A model generated the notes under the pieces. That model was given only the letters and a program-made list of their open reading frames with translations, ran no database searches and had not been told where the DNA came from. From Candidatus Paraprevotella stercoravium (GTDB taxonomy: Bacteria > Bacteroidota > Bacteroidia > Bacteroidales > Bacteroidaceae): a stretch of DNA of 39,269 nucleotides. The position numbers were made by a program, and so were the translations under genes. Shown one piece after another: positions 9,193 through 18,555 of this stretch (within the stretch, counting starts at the first letter, position 1; every line of letters begins with the position of its first letter). The stretch spans positions 1 to 39,269 of the forward strand of contig CALUIU010000029.1 in the NCBI GenBank assembly GCA_944320795.1, given 5' to 3'.

Positions 9193-9200
9193 CAAAGTTA
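9193..9200 (-). promoter_or_regulatory. -7 element of uvrA
   Basis: TAACTTTG on the minus strand lies 23 bp upstream of the uvrA ATG, giving a very short leader. No LexA-type operator is obvious between it and the start. Confidence 0.55.
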
Positions 9201-9383
9201 CGAAAAAGTGGGTGAAGGACGTGAAGAGAATCCGTGAAAATACATTTATGTTTTGATTATCGGAAAAACAGACGAAATACAGGAAAAAATATCATCTGTT
9301 TTAAACCTTTACAGCAAAGTTCCATCTAAAATATAAAATCTTTTACTAACCTTTGGTTTTACCATGTTAAAAACCATCCGACT

Positions 9384-12161
9384 ATGCTCCGTCTTTTATC
9401 TTTTGTCATCATATATATAGTCACTCTGCCGTTGTTTGCGCAAAATCCGGCAATCAGTCTTTGGGGGACAGTTTATGATAGTCAGTTCCGTGAACCGCTT
9501 CCCGGAGCCCATGTTTTGCTGCTCGACAGTGCGGATCGTACTCTCCGCAGTGTAGTGACCAAGACAGACGGCAGCTATTTCCTGACCGGAGTTCCGGCCG
9601 GAAATTTTCGTATCAAGGTAAGCTATATGGGCTTTCAGCCTCAGTTCTTCCGGATCAATCTGAAGGAACGTCAGGGGAAAGTTCGGGTTGCAGATATTTT
9701 TATGTCTGAGGAGTCGAGATATTTGCAGGAAACAGTGGTTACCGCTCAGGTGCCCGAAATCACCGTTTCGGAAGATACGGTGACCTATCATGCCGGAAGC
9801 TATGCCGTGACTGAAGGTGCCATGGTGGAGGAATTGCTCAAAAAATTGCCGGGAGTAGAGATTGACGAGTATGGCAAAATCACGGTTAACGGAAAGGAAG
9901 TGTCGCAAATATTGGTTGACGGAAAGGATTTTTTCGGAAAAAGTACGCAGACGACTCTGGAGAATCTTCCTGCTGATATCATTGAAAAGATCAAGGTTTA
10001 TGACAAGCAGAGCGATCAGGCCCGCATTACCGGAGTTGATGATGGAAATGAGAAAACCGTGATCGACCTGTCGGTAAAGAAGGACCGTAAAAAAGGATGG
10101 TTCGGACAGGCTTCTGCCGGTGCCGGAACCCGTCAGCGCTATCAGGGCAAGTTCAATATAAACCGGTTTACGGAAGAACGAAAGATTACATTTCTGGGCA
10201 ATGCCGGAAACCGGAACAACGGTGGACGGACCGAGCAGCAGACGGCAGGTATGAATTATTCGTTGGATAAGAAAACCATTGAAGCTTCGGGCAATGTACG
10301 CCTCACACACCGTTCGTCCGACCAGTACCGGGAAATCTTTTCCGAGTCTTTTGAAAATAAGCGTGCTCCCTTTTCGCAACGTGTTCAGAGCAGCGGAAGC
10401 GGAAACTGGAACATCAACACGGACCAGAAGATCGAGTGGCGGCCCGACACGCTGACCACCTTTCTGTTCAAACCTTCTCTTCGCTTTAGCAGACAAAACA
10501 GTCTCTCTTTTTCTGAATCCGCATCTTTCAGTGGTGACCCGTTTGCTTTTCCCGGTATATCTCATCCTTTGAACCAGCTGGACTTGTTGTCAGATAGTTT
10601 GGGAGTGAACCATAATCTCAATCAAAGTCATAACACGGGAGATAACTGGGGAGGAAATCTTACGGTGCAGTTCAACCGTCGGTTGCAGAAACCTGGCCGG
10701 AACCTGGGAGTGACAGTTTCGGGAGATATTAGTAGCAGTGGAAATGACCGTGACAATTATTCCCAAATCGATTATTATCAGTTGTTGGCTGCCAATGGTG
10801 GTGATTCTGTATATCGTAAAATCCAGTTTTATGAACAGAATGTGTTCCGCTACAACTGGGGGACATTGCTGAGCTATGGTGAGCCGTTGACTCAGAAAGT
10901 CAATCTGCAGGTCAGTTATCGTTTCAATATGAGTCGGCAAACGAATAACCGTGATGCTTATTTTCTGCAAGGAGAGGAGATGAATGCATCAGGTTTTACC
11001 GGACAGAATTATGCCGACGCACGTCCTTTTTCCCGGCGTGACAGTGCGCAGTGTCAGAGCACTTCCAACCGTTATATACATCAGGATATCCGCTTGCAGG
11101 TGCGTGTCAACGCATCCAAATACTTTCTTACGGCCGGATTCAGTCTGCAACCGCAGTATTCTGTTACGGATTACAACAAAGGAAATCAGGAATATCATAT
11201 TGGTCGCAGTGTGTTTAATTATGCGCCGACAGCCAATTTCAGGTATCGTTTTTCCAAGCAGGAACAGTTGAAATTTACTTATCAGGGAAGCAGTAAACAA
11301 CCGGATATTCTAAGTCTGATTCCTGATACGCTTGACAATGCCAATCCGCTGAATATCCGTTTGGGTAATTCCGGACTGAAGCCTTCCTTCACCCATCGCT
11401 TGAATTTTTCCTATAACAAATATTTGCGAGAGCGTCAACGTAGCTATGCTCTGAATCTGAATTATCAGGTTACGCAGAATGGTGTAGCCCAGCGTGTGGA
11501 ATATGATGAACAGACCGGAGGACGCATCACCCGTCCCGAAAACATTAACGGTAACTGGAATGCTTCTGCGCGATTCAATATGAATACGGCTTTGGTCAAT
11601 CCCCGTTTCCGCATCAACAGCAATACCGGAGTGAACTATAACCATATTCTGGGCTATGTGTACAAAAACAAGGTGACTCAGATCAATAAAACCCGTTCGG
11701 CAGTCTTTCAGGAACAGCTGCGCGGCAGCTATCGCAACGACTGGCTTGACTGCGGTCTGTCCAGCACCGTGCGCTACAACCTGTCGCGCAACACGATGGG
11801 CACCAACCAGCGCAATGTCTATCAGATAATCAGCGGTCTGGATCTTCAGGTCAAGTTGCCTTGGGGAATGAAGATTACGACCGATTTGAAGGAGAATTCC
11901 CGGCGCGGATATAGTGACGATGCCATGAACACCGACGAATGGGTGTGGAACATGCAGATCGCCCAATCGTTCCTGAAGCGCAAGGCAGCCACTATTTCCT
12001 TGCAGTGTTATGACATCCTGAATCAGAACAGCGATATAACCCGTCAGATTACCAGTTCCGGTCTGCGTGATGTCAAGACCGAGCGCATCAGCCGTTACTT
12101 CATGCTTCACTTCATTTACCGCATCAACCGCTTTGGTGGTAAGGCCTCGGCTCGCAAGTAA
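9384..12161 (+). CDS. Large outer-membrane beta-barrel protein, TonB-receptor-like
   Basis: A 925-aa exported protein. It has a signal peptide (residues 1-19, mature Gln20), then a carboxypeptidase-regulatory-like beta-sandwich (about 24-110), a plug-like region (about 115-230, with LKKLPGVEIDEYGKITVNG and ILVDGKDFFG), and a long barrel rich in Asn/Arg/Tyr strand patterns to the end. The order matches the OMP_b-brl_3 type of Bacteroidota outer-membrane protein rather than a classical SusC. No SusD-like partner gene follows, so a glycan-uptake locus is unlikely. The substrate is unknown. The start at ATG 9384 is supported by the signal peptide beginning there. A TonB box was not identified. 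Confidence 0.88.
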   Translation: MLRLLSFVIIYIVTLPLFAQNPAISLWGTVYDSQFREPLPGAHVLLLDSADRTLRSVVTKTDGSYFLTGVPAGNFRIKVSYMGFQPQFFRINLKERQGKVRVADIFMSEESRYLQETVVTAQVPEITVSEDTVTYHAGSYAVTEGAMVEELLKKLPGVEIDEYGKITVNGKEVSQILVDGKDFFGKSTQTTLENLPADIIEKIKVYDKQSDQARITGVDDGNEKTVIDLSVKKDRKKGWFGQASAGAGTRQRYQGKFNINRFTEERKITFLGNAGNRNNGGRTEQQTAGMNYSLDKKTIEASGNVRLTHRSSDQYREIFSESFENKRAPFSQRVQSSGSGNWNINTDQKIEWRPDTLTTFLFKPSLRFSRQNSLSFSESASFSGDPFAFPGISHPLNQLDLLSDSLGVNHNLNQSHNTGDNWGGNLTVQFNRRLQKPGRNLGVTVSGDISSSGNDRDNYSQIDYYQLLAANGGDSVYRKIQFYEQNVFRYNWGTLLSYGEPLTQKVNLQVSYRFNMSRQTNNRDAYFLQGEEMNASGFTGQNYADARPFSRRDSAQCQSTSNRYIHQDIRLQVRVNASKYFLTAGFSLQPQYSVTDYNKGNQEYHIGRSVFNYAPTANFRYRFSKQEQLKFTYQGSSKQPDILSLIPDTLDNANPLNIRLGNSGLKPSFTHRLNFSYNKYLRERQRSYALNLNYQVTQNGVAQRVEYDEQTGGRITRPENINGNWNASARFNMNTALVNPRFRINSNTGVNYNHILGYVYKNKVTQINKTRSAVFQEQLRGSYRNDWLDCGLSSTVRYNLSRNTMGTNQRNVYQIISGLDLQVKLPWGMKITTDLKENSRRGYSDDAMNTDEWVWNMQIAQSFLKRKAATISLQCYDILNQNSDITRQITSSGLRDVKTERISRYFMLHFIYRINRFGGKASARK

Positions 12162-12217
12162 TCGGTTATAAATCTGCTTTTTTCATGTTTCTTGTTCGTG
12201 ATTACGGTGATATTTCT

Positions 12218-12225
12218 TATCTTTG
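12218..12225 (+). promoter_or_regulatory. -7 element upstream of the GHL10 gene
   Basis: TATCTTTG matches TAnnTTTG and lies 39 bp before the ATG at 12265, so this gene probably has its own promoter despite following the barrel gene by only 103 bp. A TTG at 12192-12194 is a weak -33 candidate. Confidence 0.55.
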
Positions 12226-12264
12226 CAACCATAACAAATACTCCAGAAAATACAGAACCGTTTC

Positions 12265-13755
12265 ATGAAAAAGCTTTTTTTACTGGCCTTGTGGTGTGTA
12301 TGGGCCCTGGCGCTTCATGCGCAGATCTCTCCCAAACGCGAATTTCGCGGTGCGTGGATTCAATGTGTGAATTACCAGTTCAAGGGTATGGGTACAGCCC
12401 GTATGCAGTCTGAGTTGACCTATCAGCTCAATGAGTTGCAGAAAAGTGGTATCAATGCCATTCTGTTTCAGGTGCGTCCAGAAGCCGATGCCCTTTATCA
12501 GAGCAGTTTCGAGCCTTGGAGCCGTTATCTCACCGGTCGTCAGGGAACACCTCCAGATCCGTATTGGGACCCGTTGCAGTGGATGATCGAGCAGTGCCAT
12601 GCCCGTGGCATGGAGCTTCATGCCTGGATCAATCCTTTCCGTGCCAAGACCAAAGGAACCACTGAACTGGCCAAGAACCATCCGTATTTCCAGCATCCCG
12701 AGCGCTTTTTCAATTACGACGGACAGCTGATCTTTGATCCCGGAATTCCGGAGAACCACGATTATATTTGTCAGGTGGTGATGGATATCATGATGCGCTA
12801 CGATATTGACGGCATTCACATGGACGACTATTTCTATCCTTATCCGGTGCCTGGAGTACCCATCCCCGACGATGCTACCTATGCCCGTTACGGCAAGGGT
12901 ATGGATCGAGGCGACTGGCGCCGTGAAAACGTGAATGCTTTTATGAAGAAACTGCACGACTGCATCCGTTCTGTGAAACCTTGGGTGAAGTTCGGTGTGT
13001 CACCGTTTGGTATTTATCGTAATCTGAGTAGCGATCCCAAACGAGGCAGTAACACGAAAGGTCTGCAGAACTATGATGATCTTTATGCCGACATTCTGAA
13101 ATGGGTGGAGGAAGGTTGGGTGGACTATAACATCCCTCAGGTATATTGGCAGATCGGACACCCTACGGCCGACTATATTACGCTGACCCGCTGGTGGAGC
13201 GAGCATGCCGGCAAGCGCCCGGTATATATCGGTCAGGATGTAGACCGCACGGTAAAATATTCCGACCCGGTGAATGCCAATACTCATCAGCAGGTGCGCA
13301 AGATGGACTTGCAGCGTTCGCTGTCCGGTATTGAAGGAAGCTGTCAGTGGTATGCCAAGGCTGTGGTCGACAATAAGGGAAACTATGCCAGCATGCTGCG
13401 CTACAAATATCACCGCTATCCGGCTCTTCAGCCCGAGATGCCATGGATAGACAAGAAAAGCCCCAAAAAGCCCCGTCGTGTGAAAGCGGTCTGGACTGAG
13501 GACGGATATATGCTTTTCTGGACAGCTCCGAGAGGCAAGAAGGAAATGGACAAGGCCGTGCAGTATGTAGTGTACCGTTTTGCGCCGGATGAGCATGTTG
13601 ATCTGCGTTTTGCTGAGAACATTGTGGCCATTACGCGCAACACCTTTATCAAATTGCCATACGAGAACGGAAGTACGAAATATACTTATGTCGTTACCGC
13701 TCTGGACCGTATGCAGAACGAATCAAAAGGAAACAAGGAGAGTGTGAAACTCTAA
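12265..13755 (+). CDS. GHL10-family glycoside hydrolase-like protein (YngK type)
   Basis: A 496-aa exported protein with a signal peptide (MKKLFLLALWCVWALALHA). The domain from about residue 27 to 370 matches glycosyl-hydrolase-like family 10 (old name DUF187): FRGAWIQCVN at the first strand, ILFQVRPEADALY, GMELHAWINPFRA, and the acidic IDGIHMDDYFYPYP stretch typical of the family's putative active site. The C-terminal part (about 405-496) reads as a fibronectin-III-like beta domain. Homologues such as B. subtilis YngK are envelope proteins thought to act on cell-wall or other glycans, but the substrate here is not established. The next gene starts 29 bp downstream, so both are probably on one transcript. 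Confidence 0.85.
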   Translation: MKKLFLLALWCVWALALHAQISPKREFRGAWIQCVNYQFKGMGTARMQSELTYQLNELQKSGINAILFQVRPEADALYQSSFEPWSRYLTGRQGTPPDPYWDPLQWMIEQCHARGMELHAWINPFRAKTKGTTELAKNHPYFQHPERFFNYDGQLIFDPGIPENHDYICQVVMDIMMRYDIDGIHMDDYFYPYPVPGVPIPDDATYARYGKGMDRGDWRRENVNAFMKKLHDCIRSVKPWVKFGVSPFGIYRNLSSDPKRGSNTKGLQNYDDLYADILKWVEEGWVDYNIPQVYWQIGHPTADYITLTRWWSEHAGKRPVYIGQDVDRTVKYSDPVNANTHQQVRKMDLQRSLSGIEGSCQWYAKAVVDNKGNYASMLRYKYHRYPALQPEMPWIDKKSPKKPRRVKAVWTEDGYMLFWTAPRGKKEMDKAVQYVVYRFAPDEHVDLRFAENIVAITRNTFIKLPYENGSTKYTYVVTALDRMQNESKGNKESVKL

Positions 13756-13784
13756 CACAAATACAATTATAAAAATTATTCATT

Positions 13785-14045
13785 ATGTTTCTGTACTATT
13801 TATTAGGTATTAATCTGTTTGCATTCCTGCTTTATGCCAGCGACAAACGGAAAGCTTACCACCGTCGGTGGCGCATACCGGAGCGCGTACTCTGGCTTGT
13901 GGCTTTTGTCGGTGGAAGCAGTGGTGCTCTTTTATCGATGCACATGTTCAACCACAAGACACGTCATCTGACTTTCCGCTACGGTATGCCTTTGCTGTTG
14001 GCATTGCAGCTGCTGATGCTGCTGTATGCTGAGTACAGAGCCTGA
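13785..14045 (+). CDS. DUF1294 family small membrane protein
   Basis: An 86-aa protein with two hydrophobic segments (about 1-17 and 67-82) flanking a basic segment with the DUF1294 hallmarks YASDKRKA, RIPERVLWLVAFVGGSSGALLSM and HKTRHLTFR. The function of this family is unknown. It follows the GHL10 gene closely and precedes an unusual repeat block, then a terminator. Confidence 0.88.
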   Translation: MFLYYLLGINLFAFLLYASDKRKAYHRRWRIPERVLWLVAFVGGSSGALLSMHMFNHKTRHLTFRYGMPLLLALQLLMLLYAEYRA

Positions 14046-14063
14046 CCCGAGTGAGATTTCCCC

Positions 14064-14171
14064 CTGAGTACTTCGGGCAGAGTACTCCGGTACTTTGGGC
14101 AGAGTACTCCAGTACTTTGGGCAGAGTACTCCAGTACTTTGGGCAGAGTACTCCGGTATTTCGGGCAAAGG
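14064..14171 (+). repeat. 22-bp tandem repeat with internal dyads
   Basis: Four contiguous 22-bp units (14075-14096, 14097-14118, 14119-14140, 14141-14162) are flanked by partial copies at 14064-14074 and 14163-14171. Each unit holds the inverted repeat AGTAC-N4-GTACT; units 2 and 3 are identical, and unit 4 carries mismatches. The 22-bp period is close to two helical turns, so the dyads fall on one face of the DNA. The block starts about 20 bp after the DUF1294 stop and has no coding role that I can see. Confidence 0.9.
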
Positions 14172-14245
14172 ATGCTCAAACGGTAAGATGTACTGAATAT
14201 ATTGAAGAGGAGAAGGTTTTTTCCTGTCGGTGAGAGGCAAGGCTG

Positions 14246-14297
14246 TAAACAAAACGGTCCCGATGATTTGCAAAAATCACCGGGACCGTTTTGTTTA
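14246..14297. terminator. Bidirectional terminator between DUF1294 gene and clpB
   Basis: A perfect 17-bp stem (TAAACAAAACGGTCCCG at 14246-14262 with CGGGACCGTTTTGTTTA at 14281-14297) lies between two convergent genes. T-rich arms on both strands suggest it works in both directions. Confidence 0.85.
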
Positions 14298-14304
14298 GTC
14301 ATCG

Positions 14305-14326
14305 GCATCATCTGATCAGATGATGC
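14305..14326. repeat. Perfect 22-bp palindrome next to the clpB 3' end
   Basis: GCATCATCTGA followed directly by its reverse complement, with no spacer and centred on TGATCA. It lies 24 bp past the clpB stop and beside the bidirectional terminator, and has no T tract of its own. It could be a protein-binding site or a second RNA hairpin. Confidence 0.7.
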
Positions 14327-14350
14327 GATGCAGTTATCTTGTGCATTCGA

Positions 14351-16954
14351 TTACTCGTTGCTGAATTCCAGAGCACCGTCTTTTACGCGTACCACAATCG
14401 GCTTTTCGCGGTCGATGTTCTGTGCCAGCATGGTCTTTGACAAGTCGTTGAGCAGATAGCGCTGGATGGCTCTCTTGACCGGACGGGCACCGAATTCCGG
14501 ATCGTATCCGGCATCGGCCAGGAAGTTCAAAGCCTCGTCGGTGAGCTTCAGTTTCACACCGTTGCCCTCGAGCATCTTCGTGATACCCTGGATTTGCAGG
14601 GAAACTACCTGCTTGATCTGGTCGTGAGTCAGCGGCAGGAACATGATGGTCTCATCAATACGGTTCAGGAATTCCGGACGGATGGTCTTCTTCAGCATGT
14701 TCATCACCTCTTTCTGAGTTTCCTCAATCAGAGCCTCGCGGGCCTGGGCGCTGCTGTTTTCGTTCAGCTTCTCGAACTGACTCTGGATGTATGCGCTGCC
14801 CAAGTTGCTGGTCATGATGATGATGGTATTCTTGAAGTTTACCACACGACCCTTGTTGTCAGTCAGTCGTCCGTCGTCCAATACCTGCAACAGAATGTTG
14901 AATACATCCGGATGAGCCTTCTCAATCTCATCGAAGAGCACTACAGAGTATGGCTTGCGGCGTACGGCCTCGGTCAGCTGTCCACCCTCATCGTAACCTA
15001 CGTATCCCGGAGGCGCTCCGATGAGTCGGCTCACACTGAATTTTTCCTGATACTCGGACATATCGATACGTGTCATCAGCGTTTCATCGTCGAACAGATA
15101 TTCAGCCAAGGCCTTGGCCAGCTCCGTCTTACCCACACCGGTGGTACCGAGGAAGATGAAAGAGCCGATCGGTCTCTTCGGATCCTGCAGTCCGGCACGG
15201 CTTCGTCTTACGGCATCGCTTACAGCCTGGATGGCCTCGTCCTGACCGATCACCCGTTTGTGCAGCTCCTCTTCCAGATGGAGCAGCTTCTCGCGCTCGC
15301 TCTGCAACATCTTGCTTACCGGTATTCCGGTCCAGCGGCTTACCACGTCGGCAATGTCCTCCGAGGTCACTTCCTCTTTGATCATGGCCTCTCCGCCCTG
15401 AGTCTCGCGCAGCTGTTTCTGGATGTTCTCGATTTCATCCTGCAAAGCCTTGAGTCGCCCGTAGCGGATTTCAGCCACCTTTCCGTAGTCGCCCTCACGC
15501 TCGGCGCGCTCGGCCTCCCACTTCAGCTGTTCAATCTGCTGCTTGTTCTGCTGAATCTTGTTCACCAGTCCGCGCTCGGCTTCCCATTTGGCCTTGTAGC
15601 TGCTTTCTTGTTCTTTCAGTTCGGCAATCTCCTTGCTCAACTGTTCCAGTTTCGGCTGGTCGTTCTCCCGCTTGATGGCTTCACGTTCGATTTCCAACTG
15701 TTTCAACCGACGTTCGATTTCGTCCAGCTCCTCGGGCACGGAGTCACGCTCCATTCTCAGCTTGGCAGCGGCTTCATCCATCAGGTCGATGGCCTTGTCC
15801 GGAAGGAACCGATCCGTAATGTATCGGTTGGACAGTTCTACAGCTGCAATGATGGCGTCGTCCTGGATACGAACCTTGTGATGGTTTTCGTAACGCTCTT
15901 TCAGTCCACGCAGGATAGAGATGCTGCTCAAGGTATCCGGTTCGTTGACCATAACCGTCTGGAACCGGCGCTCCAGAGCCTTATCCTTTTCGAAGTATTT
16001 CTGATACTCATCCAGAGTGGTGGCACCGATACTCCGCAATTCTCCACGAGCCAGAGCCGGTTTCAGAATATTGGCAGCATCCATGGCGCCTTCGCCCTTA
16101 CCGGCACCCACCAGGGTGTGGATCTCATCGATGAACAGGATGATACGTCCTTCGCTCTTGGTCACTTCGTTGACTACCGACTTCAGTCGTTCCTCAAACT
16201 CACCTTTATATTTGGCACCGGCAACCAGCGCACCCATATCCAGAGAGTACAGTTGCTTGTCCTTCAGGTTTTCGGGCACGTCACCGCGCAGGATTCTGTG
16301 GGCCAGTCCTTCCACGATGGCTGTCTTACCTGTACCCGGCTCACCGATCAGAATCGGGTTATTCTTGGTTCTTCGGCTCAGGATCTGCAGCACCCGACGG
16401 ATTTCCTCGTCACGTCCGATTACCGGATCCAGTTTGCCGCTGCGGGCCTCTTCCACCAGATTCTTGGCATATTTGCTGAGTGACTGATAAGTATCTTCAC
16501 TGGATTGTGAAGTTACTTTCGAACCGTTTCTCAGCTCGTTAATGGCGCTCTCCAGTTCCTTTTCCGTCACTCCGGCGTCTTTCAGAATCTGGCTTACGTT
16601 GCTTTTTACGGCAAGCAGCGCCTTGATCATGTATTCAACAGATACAAATTCATCTCCGTTTTTCGTAGCAAATTCCTGGGCGCGGGTCAGTACCTCGTTG
16701 CACTCACGGCTCAGGTAGGGTTCGCCCCCCTGTACTTTTGGGCGGGAATCAATCTGCTTTTCCAGAACCAGCTCAATGTTTCGGGCATTGACACCTAATT
16801 TCTGGAAGAGAAAATTCGTTACATTTTCTCCTACTTTCAGGATGCCTGCCAACAAGTGCTCCGGTTCAATGGCCTGCTGGCCTTTGCTCTGTACCAGATT
16901 GACAGCTTCTTGGATTGCTTCCTGGGCTTTAATCGTAAATTTGTTAAAGTTCAT
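14351..16954 (-). CDS. clpB: ClpB disaggregase
   Basis: An 867-aa HSP100 ATPase, full length for the family. It acts with DnaK to pull proteins out of aggregates. The N-terminal Clp_N repeats begin [17 protein letters not shown]-1 carries Walker A GEPGTGKT (about residue 205-212) and [16 protein letters not shown] long charged coiled-coil middle domain (about 410-530) separates it from AAA-2, which has [19 protein letters not shown] (about residue 605) and [19 protein letters not shown]. The middle domain identifies ClpB rather than ClpA or ClpC. The start is supported by a strong AAGGAG site 7 nt upstream of the ATG, which is unusual in this phylum. I found no standard -7 element upstream, so a heat-shock-specific promoter is possible. 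Its chaperone partner dnaK is in the same window but about 20 kb away. Confidence 0.97.
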   Translation of the reverse strand: MNFNKFTIKAQEAIQEAVNLVQSKGQQAIEPEHLLAGILKVGENVTNFLFQKLGVNARNIELVLEKQIDSRPKVQGGEPYLSRECNEVLTRAQEFATKNGDEFVSVEYMIKALLAVKSNVSQILKDAGVTEKELESAINELRNGSKVTSQSSEDTYQSLSKYAKNLVEEARSGKLDPVIGRDEEIRRVLQILSRRTKNNPILIGEPGTGKTAIVEGLAHRILRGDVPENLKDKQLYSLDMGALVAGAKYKGEFEERLKSVVNEVTKSEGRIILFIDEIHTLVGAGKGEGAMDAANILKPALARGELRSIGATTLDEYQKYFEKDKALERRFQTVMVNEPDTLSSISILRGLKERYENHHKVRIQDDAIIAAVELSNRYITDRFLPDKAIDLMDEAAAKLRMERDSVPEELDEIERRLKQLEIEREAIKRENDQPKLEQLSKEIAELKEQESSYKAKWEAERGLVNKIQQNKQQIEQLKWEAERAEREGDYGKVAEIRYGRLKALQDEIENIQKQLRETQGGEAMIKEEVTSEDIADVVSRWTGIPVSKMLQSEREKLLHLEEELHKRVIGQDEAIQAVSDAVRRSRAGLQDPKRPIGSFIFLGTTGVGKTELAKALAEYLFDDETLMTRIDMSEYQEKFSVSRLIGAPPGYVGYDEGGQLTEAVRRKPYSVVLFDEIEKAHPDVFNILLQVLDDGRLTDNKGRVVNFKNTIIIMTSNLGSAYIQSQFEKLNENSSAQAREALIEETQKEVMNMLKKTIRPEFLNRIDETIMFLPLTHDQIKQVVSLQIQGITKMLEGNGVKLKLTDEALNFLADAGYDPEFGARPVKRAIQRYLLNDLSKTMLAQNIDREKPIVVRVKDGALEFSNE

Positions 16955-16960
16955 GGCATT

Positions 16961-16967
16961 TCTCCTT
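16961..16967 (-). promoter_or_regulatory. Strong Shine-Dalgarno site of clpB
   Basis: On the minus strand AAGGAGA lies immediately upstream of clpB, with 7 nt between GGAG and the ATG. Bacteroidota genes rarely use such sites, and the other genes here mostly have A/T-rich leaders. The rest of the 16968-17245 gap shows no gene or standard promoter that I can support. Confidence 0.6.
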
Positions 16968-17245
16968 TCTTATATTATCCTGAATATTATTGTTTTCAAA
17001 TCTCTTTGTCGATTTGTGCTCGACACTCAATATACATCAAAAGGCTTGCCAAAGTGCCCGAAGTGACAAATTGTCTGATTTTCTGAAATATTGACAGAGT
17101 TAAAACTGTTTGTACTGACTGACCGACATGAAAAACGATATTGGGTCGGCTTCATTATACTTAAAATTCACTTGAAATATCAAGCACAGCACATAGCGGA
17201 TTTTGAGCTTATTAATACCCAAAGGCTCTTTTATTTAATAAGTAT

Positions 17246-18325
17246 TTATTTATTCTTTTCGAACAAGTTTACAATCTCGTCAGTCCAGTTGAGCGTACGG
17301 TGTGTCCATGTGTCGGCAATGAGCACTTTTCCTGTAGAGCAATCTATAAGAAAATGTGCCGGAACCCCTTTCACTCCGTACTTGTCGCGTATATCGCTGC
17401 CAACAATAACATTCTGCCACTGTGAATAGTCCTTGATGATTTCAAGCCATGCCGTGCGGTTGTCATCTATTGAAGCGGCGAAAACCTCAAAACCTTTGTC
17501 ACGATACTGATTATATAAATCCGCAATTACGGGCATATCGGCACGGCAAGGCGCACACCATGTGGCCCAGAAAATCAGCAGGACATAAGTATTCGAGTCA
17601 TCCTCTACAACACTTTTAAGTGACACCTCCTTGTCAGAAGGCGATTTCCCCGTAAAATCCTTATAGAGATTTCCCGGGAACGACTCACGTGCTTTGGCGG
17701 CATGCTCTTTTTCTTGTTCAATTCGCATCAGTGTTTCTTTACTGAGGGCCGCATAGCTCGCCTTCTGTCCCGCAGACATGGAGTTTATCAGATTCAGTTT
17801 CATCTCCCACGGCATGGAGAAATGATAACAGTCGAAAAGGAAACCGCCAACAGGGTTATCAATATTTTCCCTTATATACGAGGCGATAAAAGGGAACAGA
17901 GAATCCGGATTATTGACATGCGGCATCATTTCACGGCTGAATCTGTCAAGAACATTATTTAGCGAAGTTCCCGTCGCAACATGAAGATGATTTGTTTCAG
18001 GGTCAAATCCTTCGATTGAAATTTTACCCGGTTCCAGTATCAAATCTATAGATATTCCATCTTCACAATTCAGCGTATCTAAAACTGCCACAGTTGCTAC
18101 CCTTATCGTATCAGCAACACCACGGAAAACAAAAGAATTTTTTTTGCACACCGTAGAATCGATAAATACAGGTTCTTCGTTGGCATCCAAGTAGAGAAGG
18201 TAGACTTTATTTCCGTCAGCAAAATCACTGGAACGTCCTTTGATTAAGTAGCTTGTTTTACTCGCGCAGGCCATTAACACTACCATCACAAAAGTACATA
18301 CAGATACCTTTTCATAAATATTCAA
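17246..18325 (-). CDS. TlpA-like thioredoxin-fold lipoprotein with DUF4369-like N-terminus
   Basis: A 359-aa envelope protein. The N-terminus is a lipoprotein signal with lipobox LMAC (Cys20 lipidated). Residues about 26-120 look like DUF4369 (YLIKGRSSDFADGNKVYLLYLD), a domain common in Bacteroidota thiol-disulfide proteins. The C-terminal third is an AhpC-TSA/TlpA thioredoxin fold with the redox motif WCAPC near residue 255 and a VKGVPAHFLID strand carrying the cis-proline. It probably reduces or isomerises disulfides at the periplasmic face. It is a single gene with its own -7 element. Base composition and codon choice look more AT-rich than neighbouring clpB and mtnN, hinting at different ancestry. 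Confidence 0.88.
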   Translation of the reverse strand: MNIYEKVSVCTFVMVVLMACASKTSYLIKGRSSDFADGNKVYLLYLDANEEPVFIDSTVCKKNSFVFRGVADTIRVATVAVLDTLNCEDGISIDLILEPGKISIEGFDPETNHLHVATGTSLNNVLDRFSREMMPHVNNPDSLFPFIASYIRENIDNPVGGFLFDCYHFSMPWEMKLNLINSMSAGQKASYAALSKETLMRIEQEKEHAAKARESFPGNLYKDFTGKSPSDKEVSLKSVVEDDSNTYVLLIFWATWCAPCRADMPVIADLYNQYRDKGFEVFAASIDDNRTAWLEIIKDYSQWQNVIVGSDIRDKYGVKGVPAHFLIDCSTGKVLIADTWTHRTLNWTDEIVNLFEKNK

Positions 18326-18368
18326 AATTTGTAGGATTCTACGCTCCTTCTGATATGGATTATTATAG

Positions 18369-18376
18369 CAAATATA
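18369..18376 (-). promoter_or_regulatory. -7 element of the TlpA-like gene
   Basis: TATATTTG on the minus strand matches TAnnTTTG, 43 bp upstream of the ATG at 18325. The remaining divergent gap to mtnN (18377-18555) holds only a weak rightward candidate, TAATTTTA at 18530-18537. Confidence 0.55.
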
Positions 18377-18555
18377 TTACTTTTTCATTAAGTAATCACA
18401 ACTGTTTTTATATTCAACGCAAAATATGAATATGATCATGGCGTTTACGGTATCTGCATATGGAAAGAAGCAAGCCTTAATAAACTTTAAAAGAGAAACG
18501 GGCGTACCTGCATTCCCTCATTTTTGTAGTAATTTTACACCTAAATAAATAGAAA

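Noticed and set aside
9384-14045. Considered as a polysaccharide utilisation locus because a large barrel protein precedes a glycoside hydrolase-like gene
   Set aside because: There is no SusD-like lipoprotein, no hybrid two-component or ECF sigma regulator, and the hydrolase-like gene appears to have its own promoter.
14064-14171. Short repeats considered as a CRISPR array
   Set aside because: The units are directly contiguous with no unique spacers, and no cas gene is in the window.
14594-16483. A 629-codon open frame antisense to clpB
   Set aside because: It mirrors the coding frame of a highly conserved gene, has no recognisable domain and is explained by codon bias on the other strand.
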